Assembly (NCBI GenBank): GCA_009786535.1
Contig: WQRX01000033.1
Coordinates: forward strand, 1 to 39,063
Reading direction: 5' to 3'
Length of the DNA: 39,063 bases
From: Defluviitaleaceae bacterium
Lineage (GTDB): Bacteria; Bacillota; Clostridia; Lachnospirales; WQUN01
How positions within the stretch are numbered: the first letter of the stretch is position 1; every line of letters starts with the position of its first letter. Position numbers and translations under genes: made by a program. The notes under the pieces were generated by a model. The model searched no databases. It worked only from the letters and a program-made list of their open reading frames with translations, and was not told where the DNA came from. Positions 6,844-14,755 of the stretch are shown here, piece by piece.

Positions 6844-8327
6844 GCCAATTTGTAAGCAACATGCTTTGGGTATCTGTCGTATGCGGCACGTTTATTTTTT
6901 GTATTTGGGTGTTATCGCCCTTTCTTAACAAGCATTTTACCGCAAAATGGAAATATTGGCTGTGGTTATTAATTGCAATTAGACTTATATTACCGTTCAA
7001 TTTCGGCTTACCTCAATTTAGCGCCCCGGCGGTATTATCCCAGGTTATATCCATTCAAAATATGTCTGTGGCAGCACTGATTGCACCGATACCCTTCGTA
7101 CCGCAGACAGACGCAACAGAAGCCATTACTTACCCTGCTTATTCTTTTATAGCCCAGCTTGCCCTTTATCAAGTGCTTTTTATTATATGGCTTACGGGCA
7201 GTATTTTATTTGCCGCCATTCAGCTTGCCCGATATTTTGCTGTAAAGCGAAAAATATTGCGGTGGAGCGTAATTGCCAAAGGGCAGGAAACAGCGGAAAT
7301 TTTACTAAACCTATCAAAGGAAATGGGGATTAACGCCACTATCTACCTGCAAGTGAACAAGGAAATTTCCAGCCCCTTGATTATGGGTTTAATTCGCCCG
7401 GTGCTAATACTGCCCCATGAGGATTACGAACATAACGATTTGACTTTAATCTTACGCCATGAATTAACCCATTATAAAAACAAGGACATTTTTTACAAAG
7501 TAACTTTATTTATTGCCAATGCGATTCATTGGTTTAATCCCCTCGTTTATTTAATGGTACAAGAGTCCCACGCCGATATGGAGCGGGTATGTGATGATGA
7601 TGTTTTACAAAACGGGAGCGCAGAAGAACGCAGAGAGTACAGCGAGGTAATATTAAACTCGATAGGGCAAAACAAAATGCGTGGGAGCGTATTTACAACC
7701 AATTTCTATACAGGTACTAACAAAATAAAAGTGAGATTTTCAAACATAATGGATTTACGAAAGAAGAAGCAAGGCTTGATTCAACTGCTTGTGGTTGCAT
7801 TCTTGGTTGTTGTTGTAAGCAGCATAAACCCTGTACCGGGTTATGCTGCGCCAAGGGGTGCGGGTGTACTGCCCGCTGATTCTGCGCCCGTACATTCCTA
7901 CACATTTACGACCATGATGTTTGATGCAGCGAACATTGATGTGCTGGACATACATTTGCCCTACGGAAACCTTATCATTGCAAAAAATTATGAAATTGCA
8001 CCCAATACGCAAATTTTTATCAGCGGAACAACCTTGGGAAATGTACTTACCATAAGTCCCACAACAAGAACGGCTTATATCCAAAACAACCCCAACCTGC
8101 CGGAGGGTTTTGGTTATTACGAAGAAGCCATACTTTTTATCATCGTTTCGGGCGAACCGGCGTGGGCATTTGAACAAGCCAATATCTATCTTGAAAATGG
8201 CAACATTGGATATATCCACACCCACATCAACGAATTTTTGGCAGAAAATTTACATGTGCATTTGCCCCAAGGTTCAATAATTAACCAAGCACCCCAAACA
8301 AACAGGGTGCTTATCATACCCCAATAA
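6840..8327 (+). CDS. BlaR1-like M56 membrane metallopeptidase with non-PBP sensor
   Basis: This 495-residue integral membrane protein has predicted helices near residues 8-30, 38-55, 107-132 and 309-330. The cytoplasmic zinc protease motif HELTH (about residues 207-211) and the third ligand region ESHADMERVCDDDVL are typical of peptidase M56. In BlaR1 and MecR1 a penicillin-binding sensor follows the last helix. Here the outer region is only about 160 residues, lacks SxxK/KTG motifs and is beta-rich, with motifs such as DIHLPYGNLII that resemble DUF4097-like folds. It likely cleaves or inactivates the BlaI-like repressor encoded just before it. It starts at GTG after AAAAGGAGAG. The ligand is unknown. 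Confidence 0.85.
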   Translation: MSQFVSNMLWVSVVCGTFIFCIWVLSPFLNKHFTAKWKYWLWLLIAIRLILPFNFGLPQFSAPAVLSQVISIQNMSVAALIAPIPFVPQTDATEAITYPAYSFIAQLALYQVLFIIWLTGSILFAAIQLARYFAVKRKILRWSVIAKGQETAEILLNLSKEMGINATIYLQVNKEISSPLIMGLIRPVLILPHEDYEHNDLTLILRHELTHYKNKDIFYKVTLFIANAIHWFNPLVYLMVQESHADMERVCDDDVLQNGSAEERREYSEVILNSIGQNKMRGSVFTTNFYTGTNKIKVRFSNIMDLRKKKQGLIQLLVVAFLVVVVSSINPVPGYAAPRGAGVLPADSAPVHSYTFTTMMFDAANIDVLDIHLPYGNLIIAKNYEIAPNTQIFISGTTLGNVLTISPTTRTAYIQNNPNLPEGFGYYEEAILFIIVSGEPAWAFEQANIYLENGNIGYIHTHINEFLAENLHVHLPQGSIINQAPQTNRVLIIPQ

Positions 8328-8344
8328 AAAAGGAGCGTTTTGCC

Positions 8345-8944
8345 ATGAGAATTAACCCACTACAAACCTTTAACCAAAATGTAAACCAAGGGGGTAAAAA
8401 AATTGCGGGCGTAAGGTTGCCCAACTTCAATTACATGAACACCCAATCTACCCCAAAATTAAGCGATGATGAAATTAGAGCCAGAATGGTGGAATTGGGG
8501 AGAAAGTACGCAGAAACAGGGGAGCGTAATGACGATGAAAGAAATAAACTAACCCGAATGTATATGTCGTCTGTGTCCCCCGATAGAAGGGGCGCAATAA
8601 CCAACGCATTAACCGCCCTTGACGCCCGAATTAACGCCCTTCAAATGTTATCACCCGCCCATACAAGTATGGGGGAGTGGCTTGAACTGCTGTTTGGCAG
8701 GGCGTTGCTAAACCCTAATTTTTCGGTCAATCACCTTGATGTGCATGATTCAAACGGCAATAAAATTGCCATTTTTAACGAGCAAGTGGGTTGGCGGGAA
8801 GTGACTACAGACGCGGAATGGGCACGGAGCCGTGCGTTACACGGTTTGTTTAGCGACGCGGTTCACGCGGCGCGCAACGGAAACCCCACGATAGATATCA
8901 CAGGGAAGGTAATTGAACCACCCACAGTAGATATGAAGGTGTAA
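8345..8944 (+). CDS. Hypothetical protein in the BlaI/M56 operon
   Basis: The 199-residue protein is not recognised. It has no signal peptide or membrane helix and is rich in charged and polar residues. A basic N-terminus (INPLQTFNQNVNQGG) is followed by a helical region (DDEIRARMVELGRKYAETGE) and a segment SPDRRGAITNALTALDARIN. It starts 17 nt after the M56 gene with AAGGAG placed 9 nt before the ATG, so it is probably cotranscribed and under the same repressor. The next gene, also unknown, begins with a similar unstructured Asn/Lys-rich leader. The shared style suggests related substrates, perhaps exported without a classical signal, but that is speculation. Confidence 0.7.
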   Translation: MRINPLQTFNQNVNQGGKKIAGVRLPNFNYMNTQSTPKLSDDEIRARMVELGRKYAETGERNDDERNKLTRMYMSSVSPDRRGAITNALTALDARINALQMLSPAHTSMGEWLELLFGRALLNPNFSVNHLDVHDSNGNKIAIFNEQVGWREVTTDAEWARSRALHGLFSDAVHAARNGNPTIDITGKVIEPPTVDMKV

Positions 8945-8977
8945 CAACATAAAAAAAAGGATAAGGAAGTGGCTCCT

Positions 8978-9976
8978 ATGAAAATAGCTAATCTCTTAGC
9001 GGCACAACAAACCCCATACACCAAAAATGCAGGTGTACCCAACAATAAAAATGCTAAAACAGCAAAATCCAATTTCGACACGGTAGGCATTAGTGCCGAA
9101 GCAAAAGAAATGTTTAGCACACAGCCCAGTACATCTAATGAGGAACGAGCCGCCGCAGGGTTGCGTACCCGTGAAACGCCGTTAATCCAAGAGCGGGAAT
9201 TTACCGTTTTCTCACGCAATGCCCTTGAGCCGCACATGGAGGATTCGCAAAGGCATTTAGCACTTATGAAACGTGCTATTTTAGACCCTAGTCGGTTTTC
9301 CAATGCAGACCTAACGCTTGAAGAACGTACCATCATGCGTGAGGGCATATTACAAGAAGCACAACGCATAGCCGACACCTATCTAACAGGCGAGGAAGCA
9401 CAGCAATTTGTGGCGGGTTTTGAAAACCTTATCCATGAAGCCGAGATGATAGAGCGTGGGTATGTACGAGGCAGTTGGCATGGCACACTTAGCCTAAGTA
9501 TGCGTTTATCGGATGGAGAGCCATTCAGAAGCCCTCTAAGCCAAGACACCCATGCCAAGGGCATGTTTGTAGCAGCGAATATGACAGATGTACAGCGGGA
9601 GGAATTTCTTGCCCTTTCCGACGAAGTGAGCCGCCTGTCTGCTTTAAACCAAGCAACGGAGAACGCTAACGCCGCACTCCGCGCCTTTGTTGAATCTATG
9701 GTTGAATACCACAATTTCCAAGCACAATGGGATATGTGGCAATCGGGCACACACGAAAGTACGAATTGGTTTGTTACTGCCGCTGCCGCATTTGATGAAA
9801 ACTCCGCAAACATAGCCGCAGAGATTGAGGCAATTAGATTGGATTTTCGTAATCAATTCAACCTCAATGGCACAGACGCATTTGCACGCCTGTTTGGACA
9901 ATTAAACGGCTCTAATGCGGAAAATCTCTCCGTGCAATGGCTAACGCAGTTACAAATATTTAACAGCGGCATGTAA
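8978..9976 (+). CDS. Hypothetical protein, helical, in the BlaI/M56 operon
   Basis: The 332-residue protein is unrecognised. ATG at 8978 is preferred over GTG at 8969 because AAGGAAG ends 8 nt before it. An N-terminal Lys/Asn-rich tail (residues 1-30, PNNKNAKTAKSNF) leads to FDTVGISAEAKEMFS, a phrase seen in flagellar-type and other Firmicutes proteins with a DxVxISxxA segment near the N-terminus. Long helices follow, with Glu/Ala-rich heptad-like stretches, and no membrane segment or lipobox. It lies 33 nt after the 199-residue gene and ends at a bidirectional terminator. The pair may be the effector end of the BlaI/M56 system; no function can be assigned. Confidence 0.7.
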   Translation: MKIANLLAAQQTPYTKNAGVPNNKNAKTAKSNFDTVGISAEAKEMFSTQPSTSNEERAAAGLRTRETPLIQEREFTVFSRNALEPHMEDSQRHLALMKRAILDPSRFSNADLTLEERTIMREGILQEAQRIADTYLTGEEAQQFVAGFENLIHEAEMIERGYVRGSWHGTLSLSMRLSDGEPFRSPLSQDTHAKGMFVAANMTDVQREEFLALSDEVSRLSALNQATENANAALRAFVESMVEYHNFQAQWDMWQSGTHESTNWFVTAAAAFDENSANIAAEIEAIRLDFRNQFNLNGTDAFARLFGQLNGSNAENLSVQWLTQLQIFNSGM

Positions 9977-9990
9977 AGGCTGTCCATATA

Positions 9991-10028
9991 AAAAAGCTGC
10001 TTGGATACCTACCCAAGCAGCTTTTTTT
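9991..10028. terminator. Bidirectional terminator between convergent operons
   Basis: A 9-bp GC-rich stem (GCTGCTTGG with CCAAGCAGC) is flanked by A-run on the left and T-run on the right, so it works on both strands. It closes the unknown-protein operon (stop at 9976, plus) and the GGDEF/cell-wall operon (stop at 10041, minus). Confidence 0.9.
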
Positions 10029-10040
10029 GCATACCCCCGC

Positions 10041-10964
10041 CTACCTACGGGGGATATCCTCTGTAGCGCAGGAGCGATTGCGTCCTAATTCTTTGGCGTG
10101 GTACAGCGCCATATCGGCGTCGGAAACAAAGTTTTTAAGGTTGTACTCTTCGTCGTGGGTGGGTACAATGCATTGAATGCCTGTGCTTATGGTAACGCAG
10201 GTATTTGTTTTATCGTCTAGGGGAATGCTTAGCTTTTCAACGCTGGAGCGCATACGCTCGGCTACCTCGCGGGCGCCCTTTAGGTCGGTATCGGGCAAAA
10301 TAACGGCAAATTCCTCGCCGCCCCAGCGCGCGCACTTGTCAATAGCGCGGGACAAACTGTTCTTTATCGTTTCCGCCACGACCTTTAGTGCCTTGTCGCC
10401 CTGTAAATGACCGTAGGTATCGTTGTAGGGTTTAAAGCGGTCAATGTCCATCATCATAAACGCGAGGGAAGCACGGTGGCGCAAGGCGCGCTGCCATTCC
10501 TGCTCTAACTGGGCGTAGAAGAAACGGCGGTTGCCAATGCCCGTTAGCTCGTCGGTGATGGATATATTATGGATAAGGCGGATTTGATTTACGATTTGAA
10601 TTTGGTTTTTTACGCGCAGTTTAACTACAGACGGGCTAAACGGCTTGTTAATATAGTCTGCTGCGCCAAGTAGAAAGCCCTTTTCCTCATCTGCGGTATT
10701 GTTTAAACCCGTGATAAAAATGATGGGGATATCGCAGGTTACGTTGTTCCCCTTTAATTCGGAAATAACGTCAAACCCGCTCATGCCGGGCATAATAATA
10801 TCCAGCAATATGAGGTCGGGCTGGTGCTTGCGTGCGGTTGCAACGCAGGAAGCGCCATCCTTTTCCACAAAAAGCTGGTACTGGTCTTTTAAAATATTAG
10901 AAAGTGCGATGATGTTTAGCGACGAGTCATCTACAATGAGGATACTATTTTTCTTTGCGTCCAT
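10041..10964 (-). CDS. Response regulator with REC and GGDEF (diguanylate cyclase) domains
   Basis: This 307-residue protein joins a receiver domain (residues 5-125: acidic VDD pair, phospho-acceptor Asp in LILLDIIMPG, Thr in FITG, Lys in INKPF) to a GGDEF domain (about 135-300). The active-site loop reads GGEEF, competent for c-di-GMP synthesis, and RAID lies five residues before it, an intact RxxD inhibitory site. It is therefore predicted to make c-di-GMP on phosphorylation and to be feedback-limited. No sensor kinase is adjacent. It lies 29 nt after the PASTA PBP gene with GGAGG before its ATG and is probably the last gene of the wall operon. Confidence 0.93.
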   Translation of the reverse strand: MDAKKNSILIVDDSSLNIIALSNILKDQYQLFVEKDGASCVATARKHQPDLILLDIIMPGMSGFDVISELKGNNVTCDIPIIFITGLNNTADEEKGFLLGAADYINKPFSPSVVKLRVKNQIQIVNQIRLIHNISITDELTGIGNRRFFYAQLEQEWQRALRHRASLAFMMMDIDRFKPYNDTYGHLQGDKALKVVAETIKNSLSRAIDKCARWGGEEFAVILPDTDLKGAREVAERMRSSVEKLSIPLDDKTNTCVTISTGIQCIVPTHDEEYNLKNFVSDADMALYHAKELGRNRSCATEDIPRR

Positions 10965-10993
10965 ACTCTAACCTCCAACTTTGCCATTGTATC

Positions 10994-13309
10994 TTATCTG
11001 GGGCGAACGCGCAACATCACATGCATCCCTTGTTCCAGCTCTGCCCCCGCAGCGGGGAATTGGCGGTACACCTCATACTCGTCCCGTGCGCCTTCTCCGC
11101 CAAACATCACAGGCTGCAGCATGGCATCGCGTATAAAATTATGCGCCTGCTCGGCGTTTAATCCTTCTACATGGGGCATTACGGTCATTCGCCCTTCTAT
11201 ATAGGTGGCAGGGTCGGTAAAAATTTGTACAGGTATACCCGCGGGGTGCGGTTGGGGCATACTGCGCCCCGCAGCGGGGAATTGGCTCGTCACCACCGTA
11301 CCGCCGCCGTTTACTTGGAAGGCAATATTGCGATTAATGAGATTGCGCACCACTTCCGTTACGCGGTAGCCTGTAAAGTCCGGCATTGGGTCCAGCCCAA
11401 GCACGGGACTGCGGATATCGCCCGCATGTTCCCCCTCCGAAGGCGGCAAATTGCGCAGGATAATCAAATCCTCCAGGAAAACACGCAAAATAGGCGCAAT
11501 AGTATTACCCGCCGTGCGCCCGCTTTCCTGCACATGGTCAATTACCATAAAAATAAGAAATTCGGGGTTTTCCACGGGGGTATAAATCCAGTAGCCGATG
11601 GTAATATCTTCCCGCAGAATGCCCTGCTGTGCCGTGCCCGTTTTACCGCCGATGGTATGACCGGGAATACGCGTTTGCCGTCCCGTACCCCGTTCGCCGA
11701 TAACTACCTGCTCAAGCTCTACGCGTATCCAGTCGCTGGTTTCCTGCGAAATGGCACGGCGTATCACCTGCGGGCGGTTCTCATGCACGGGGGTATTGTT
11801 TGCGTCAATAATTTGGGAAACGATGAAGGGGCGCATCATATTTCCGCCGTTAATTAATGCGGCAAAGCTGGTCGCCGCTTGTATGGTCGTATTATTAAAG
11901 CCCTGCCCGATGGAGCTTGTGGCAAGCTGTACGGGTCCAAGTTGGTTAAGCGCATACATTACCAGCGGAGAGGATACTGCGTCCTCACCGGGCAGGTCAA
12001 TGCCCGTGCGTTCGCCATAGCCAAAGTAACCGCGATAGCGGTAGAACTGGTGCTGCCCAAGGCGCTGCATAATTTGTATCATGGCAACGTTACAGGAAAT
12101 GGCAAGCGCTTCGGAAACGGTTAAACTGCCGTGGGCGATACGGTTAAAGCATTCGATGGGAATGCCCTCTACGTGATGCACACCGTTGCAAAAAAATACA
12201 TCGTGGGTGCTGATTACGCCTTCTTCCAAGGCGGCGGCGACAACAACGGGTTTAAAAATTGACCCGGGCTCAAACGAACGGGTAATGTGATAATTACGCC
12301 ACATGTACATCCATGCTTCTACTTGCTCTTGCTCGGTTTTTTCTTCCCAACGGAAATAAATCGAAGGGTCGGTGAAAAATGCGGGGTTATCGGGCGCGGC
12401 AAGGGAGAAGTTGGGGGCTTGCGCCATTGCAAGTATTTCCCCTGTGTTGGGGTTCATTACAATCAGCGCAACCGCATCGCTGGGAATAGTCGCAAACGTA
12501 TCATCCACCGCAGCTTGCGCAAGGCGCTGTATGTCTGCATCTAATGTTGTGATTATGCTATGCCCGTGCTGTACGGGTACTTCGTCACGGATTAGCGTAT
12601 TGTCCGCATCAAAGGCGCGGAACATGCGCCCCGATATACCGCTTAACTGGTGGTGGAAATGCCCTTCTAACCCCCACTGCGCGTCACCCCGCAAAAAGCC
12701 GAGCACCTGCGGGGCAAAAAACGGGTCGGGATACATACGCTGGGACACCTCTTCAAGATATACATCACGCAGATTATCACGCAGAGGAATGGCTATGTTT
12801 GCGGGTATATTCCACGCAATAATGCGCCAATTGTCGCGCACTACGGGCTGCCATTCGCCCGCTGCATCGCGCACAAATAACGCACGTAAATTTTCCAGAG
12901 GAATGTCCAGCGCCTCGTGCAGCGCGGTAAGCGTATCGTCCATCCATTGAATGCGGTTTGCGCCGCCACGCTGTATCGAAATATTTTCCCGCTCGGCAAG
13001 CAGCGGCAAATCCAGCGCGATATTAAATACGGGGTGGCTGCCGGCAAGGGTTTGCATGTTTCTATCCATTATCCAGCCGCGGTAGGGCGTAATAGTTGCC
13101 AAATGGTCCATTCGTGTGGTTCGCCACTCGCTGGACATACGGTTCAATTCATCGCCCCGTACAAACATAATATGACCCATGTAAAACAACAAATAGCCCA
13201 AGATTAATGTGAAAATGATACCAATAAATACCATGCGGCGGTTGCGACGGCGGGCGGCGGTTGCCGTGGGTAAAGGCTTGCGGCGGGGTGCATTGGGTTC
13301 TCTTTGCAT
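10994..13309 (-). CDS. Class B penicillin-binding protein with two PASTA domains (SpoVD/FtsI type)
   Basis: This 771-residue transpeptidase has one N-terminal membrane helix (about 26-48), a dimerisation region starting at MDHLATITPYRGWIMDRN, and catalytic motifs SIFK (about 350), SCN (about 405) and KTG (about 555). Two C-terminal PASTA domains follow (about 633-695 and 697-770). It crosslinks septal or sporulation peptidoglycan. Position after ftsL in an rsmH-ftsL block fits FtsI/PBP2b or SpoVD; the sequence does not decide between them. A longer reading from TTG at 13324 is rejected because GGAGG lies inside it and is correctly placed for ATG at 13309. It starts 4 nt after the ftsL stop. 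Confidence 0.95.
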   Translation of the reverse strand: MQREPNAPRRKPLPTATAARRRNRRMVFIGIIFTLILGYLLFYMGHIMFVRGDELNRMSSEWRTTRMDHLATITPYRGWIMDRNMQTLAGSHPVFNIALDLPLLAERENISIQRGGANRIQWMDDTLTALHEALDIPLENLRALFVRDAAGEWQPVVRDNWRIIAWNIPANIAIPLRDNLRDVYLEEVSQRMYPDPFFAPQVLGFLRGDAQWGLEGHFHHQLSGISGRMFRAFDADNTLIRDEVPVQHGHSIITTLDADIQRLAQAAVDDTFATIPSDAVALIVMNPNTGEILAMAQAPNFSLAAPDNPAFFTDPSIYFRWEEKTEQEQVEAWMYMWRNYHITRSFEPGSIFKPVVVAAALEEGVISTHDVFFCNGVHHVEGIPIECFNRIAHGSLTVSEALAISCNVAMIQIMQRLGQHQFYRYRGYFGYGERTGIDLPGEDAVSSPLVMYALNQLGPVQLATSSIGQGFNNTTIQAATSFAALINGGNMMRPFIVSQIIDANNTPVHENRPQVIRRAISQETSDWIRVELEQVVIGERGTGRQTRIPGHTIGGKTGTAQQGILREDITIGYWIYTPVENPEFLIFMVIDHVQESGRTAGNTIAPILRVFLEDLIILRNLPPSEGEHAGDIRSPVLGLDPMPDFTGYRVTEVVRNLINRNIAFQVNGGGTVVTSQFPAAGRSMPQPHPAGIPVQIFTDPATYIEGRMTVMPHVEGLNAEQAHNFIRDAMLQPVMFGGEGARDEYEVYRQFPAAGAELEQGMHVMLRVRPR

Positions 13310-13313
13310 AAAT

Positions 13314-13844
13314 TTATCCTCCAAATACTCGATTAAATATCCCTACCCAAAATGCGGACATTTCCTCCCAAAATGTGGTATCGGGCGGCAAAATATGCGC
13401 ATAGGGGTTAAAAACAACACCGCTGACGGGCGGTACATTAATATAAATTATCTGCGAAGGGTCGGGGCGTGCCATGCCCAAGCGTTCCTGCGCAATTTGC
13501 TCAATTTCATCTAATGTGAAAGGGGTGGGCATTTGGCTTGCCAGGGTGCGGTTTGCATCTAACTGGGCGTCGCGGGTTTGGCGCGTGCGGGTAACCTCGC
13601 GCCGCGTATTTGCCATATGCGCCGAAGCAATTCCGCTGGAAAGCGCCCCAATAAAAATAAGGATAAACGTAAAAATCATGGGCGCGCTTAACGCAAAACG
13701 GCGGTTGCGCGTGTCAATAATATGTACTTGGTCGCCCCTTTTAAGGCGCACAATATTATCACCCTTTTTGCGCTTGCGCGAAATGGGAAGGGCGCGTTTT
13801 TTCATGGGCGTTTTTTTGTGACCGGGCTGATGATGCTGCATCAA
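13314..13844 (-). CDS. ftsL: FtsL-like septum protein
   Basis: This 176-residue bitopic protein has a basic cytoplasmic N-terminus (KRALPISRKRKKG), a single membrane helix near residues 50-75, and a short outer coiled coil (ANTRREVTRTRQTRDAQLDA) ending in LDEIEQIAQERLGMARPDP. That last stretch is the FtsL/DivIC signature in which the leucine zipper is followed by A-x-x-LGM-x-xP. FtsL scaffolds FtsW/FtsI in the divisome. Its start overlaps the rsmH stop by 4 nt and the PBP gene follows after 4 nt. The identity rests on position plus topology; sequence conservation in this family is always low. Confidence 0.85.
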   Translation of the reverse strand: MMQHHQPGHKKTPMKKRALPISRKRKKGDNIVRLKRGDQVHIIDTRNRRFALSAPMIFTFILIFIGALSSGIASAHMANTRREVTRTRQTRDAQLDANRTLASQMPTPFTLDEIEQIAQERLGMARPDPSQIIYINVPPVSGVVFNPYAHILPPDTTFWEEMSAFWVGIFNRVFGG

Positions 13845-14755
13845 ATTCTCTCCGCTACACGAAGTTTTGCGCTATTGGCGCGGGGGTTTGCTTCCAGTTC
13901 TTGCTTGCTTGGTAAAATGGGACTGCGGGTAATCACGCGTAATATCGGTACATTACCGCACGCGCAGTAAGGGATATCGCGCGGGCAGGTACAGGGGTTT
14001 GCCAGGGTGCGGAGGGTATGCTTCACAATTCTATCCTCCAGCGAGTGGAAGGTAATAATCGCAAAGCGCGCGCCTTTGTTTAGTAACGCTGCGATATTTT
14101 GCAAGGCGTTTTCCAGCGGCGCAAGTTCATCGTTTACGGCAATGCGCAGTGCCATAAAGGTGCGCATTGCGGGGTGCTTGTCCCGCATTTTTGCAGGAAT
14201 GGCGCTTTCGATAATTTTTACCAGCTCAAATGTGGTGTTAATGGGCGTTGTTTCCCGCACTTTGCAAATGGCGTTTACTATGCGCGGGGTAAATTTTTCC
14301 TCGCCGTATTGGTATAAAATGCGCGTAAGCTCGGCGCGGGGAAAGGTATTTACAATATCGGCGGCGGTTATGCCTTCGCTTTGCCGGTTCATTCGCATAT
14401 CCAAAGCTGCATCAAACCGAAAGGAAAATCCCCGTTCTGCCGTATCCAATTGATGGGACGAAACGCCAAGATCTAACAGCACGCCGTCAACATTTTCTAT
14501 ACCCTGTGCGTGCAAAATATCGGGCATATCGTGGAAATTGCCGTGTACCGCAATAATGCCCGCTACCCGAGCCTTTGCCGCCTGCAACGCTTGCGTATCG
14601 CGGTCTATACCAATGAGCGTACCGCCTTCCAGCTTGTCCGTAATTAATGCCGAATGCCCGCCGCCGCCCAGCGTACCGTCTACATACGTACCGCCGGGCT
14701 TAATGGCAAGGGCTTGTATTGTTTCGTTAGGCAAAACGGGCAAATGCCGAAACAT
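13841..14755 (-). CDS. rsmH: 16S rRNA (cytosine1402-N4)-methyltransferase
   Basis: This 304-residue RsmH (MraW) methylates N4 of C1402 in 16S rRNA using SAM. Clear signatures are HLPVLPNETIQAL at the start, the SAM-binding GTYVDGTLGGGGHS (residues 22-35), IGIDRD, LDLGVSSHQLD and the C-terminal FHSLEDRIVKHTLR. The ATG follows directly on the stop of the class A PBP gene, with no space between, and the 3' end overlaps ftsL. The usual first gene of the cluster, mraZ, is not upstream; the large PBP takes its place. Confidence 0.97.
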   Translation of the reverse strand: MFRHLPVLPNETIQALAIKPGGTYVDGTLGGGGHSALITDKLEGGTLIGIDRDTQALQAAKARVAGIIAVHGNFHDMPDILHAQGIENVDGVLLDLGVSSHQLDTAERGFSFRFDAALDMRMNRQSEGITAADIVNTFPRAELTRILYQYGEEKFTPRIVNAICKVRETTPINTTFELVKIIESAIPAKMRDKHPAMRTFMALRIAVNDELAPLENALQNIAALLNKGARFAIITFHSLEDRIVKHTLRTLANPCTCPRDIPYCACGNVPILRVITRSPILPSKQELEANPRANSAKLRVAERI

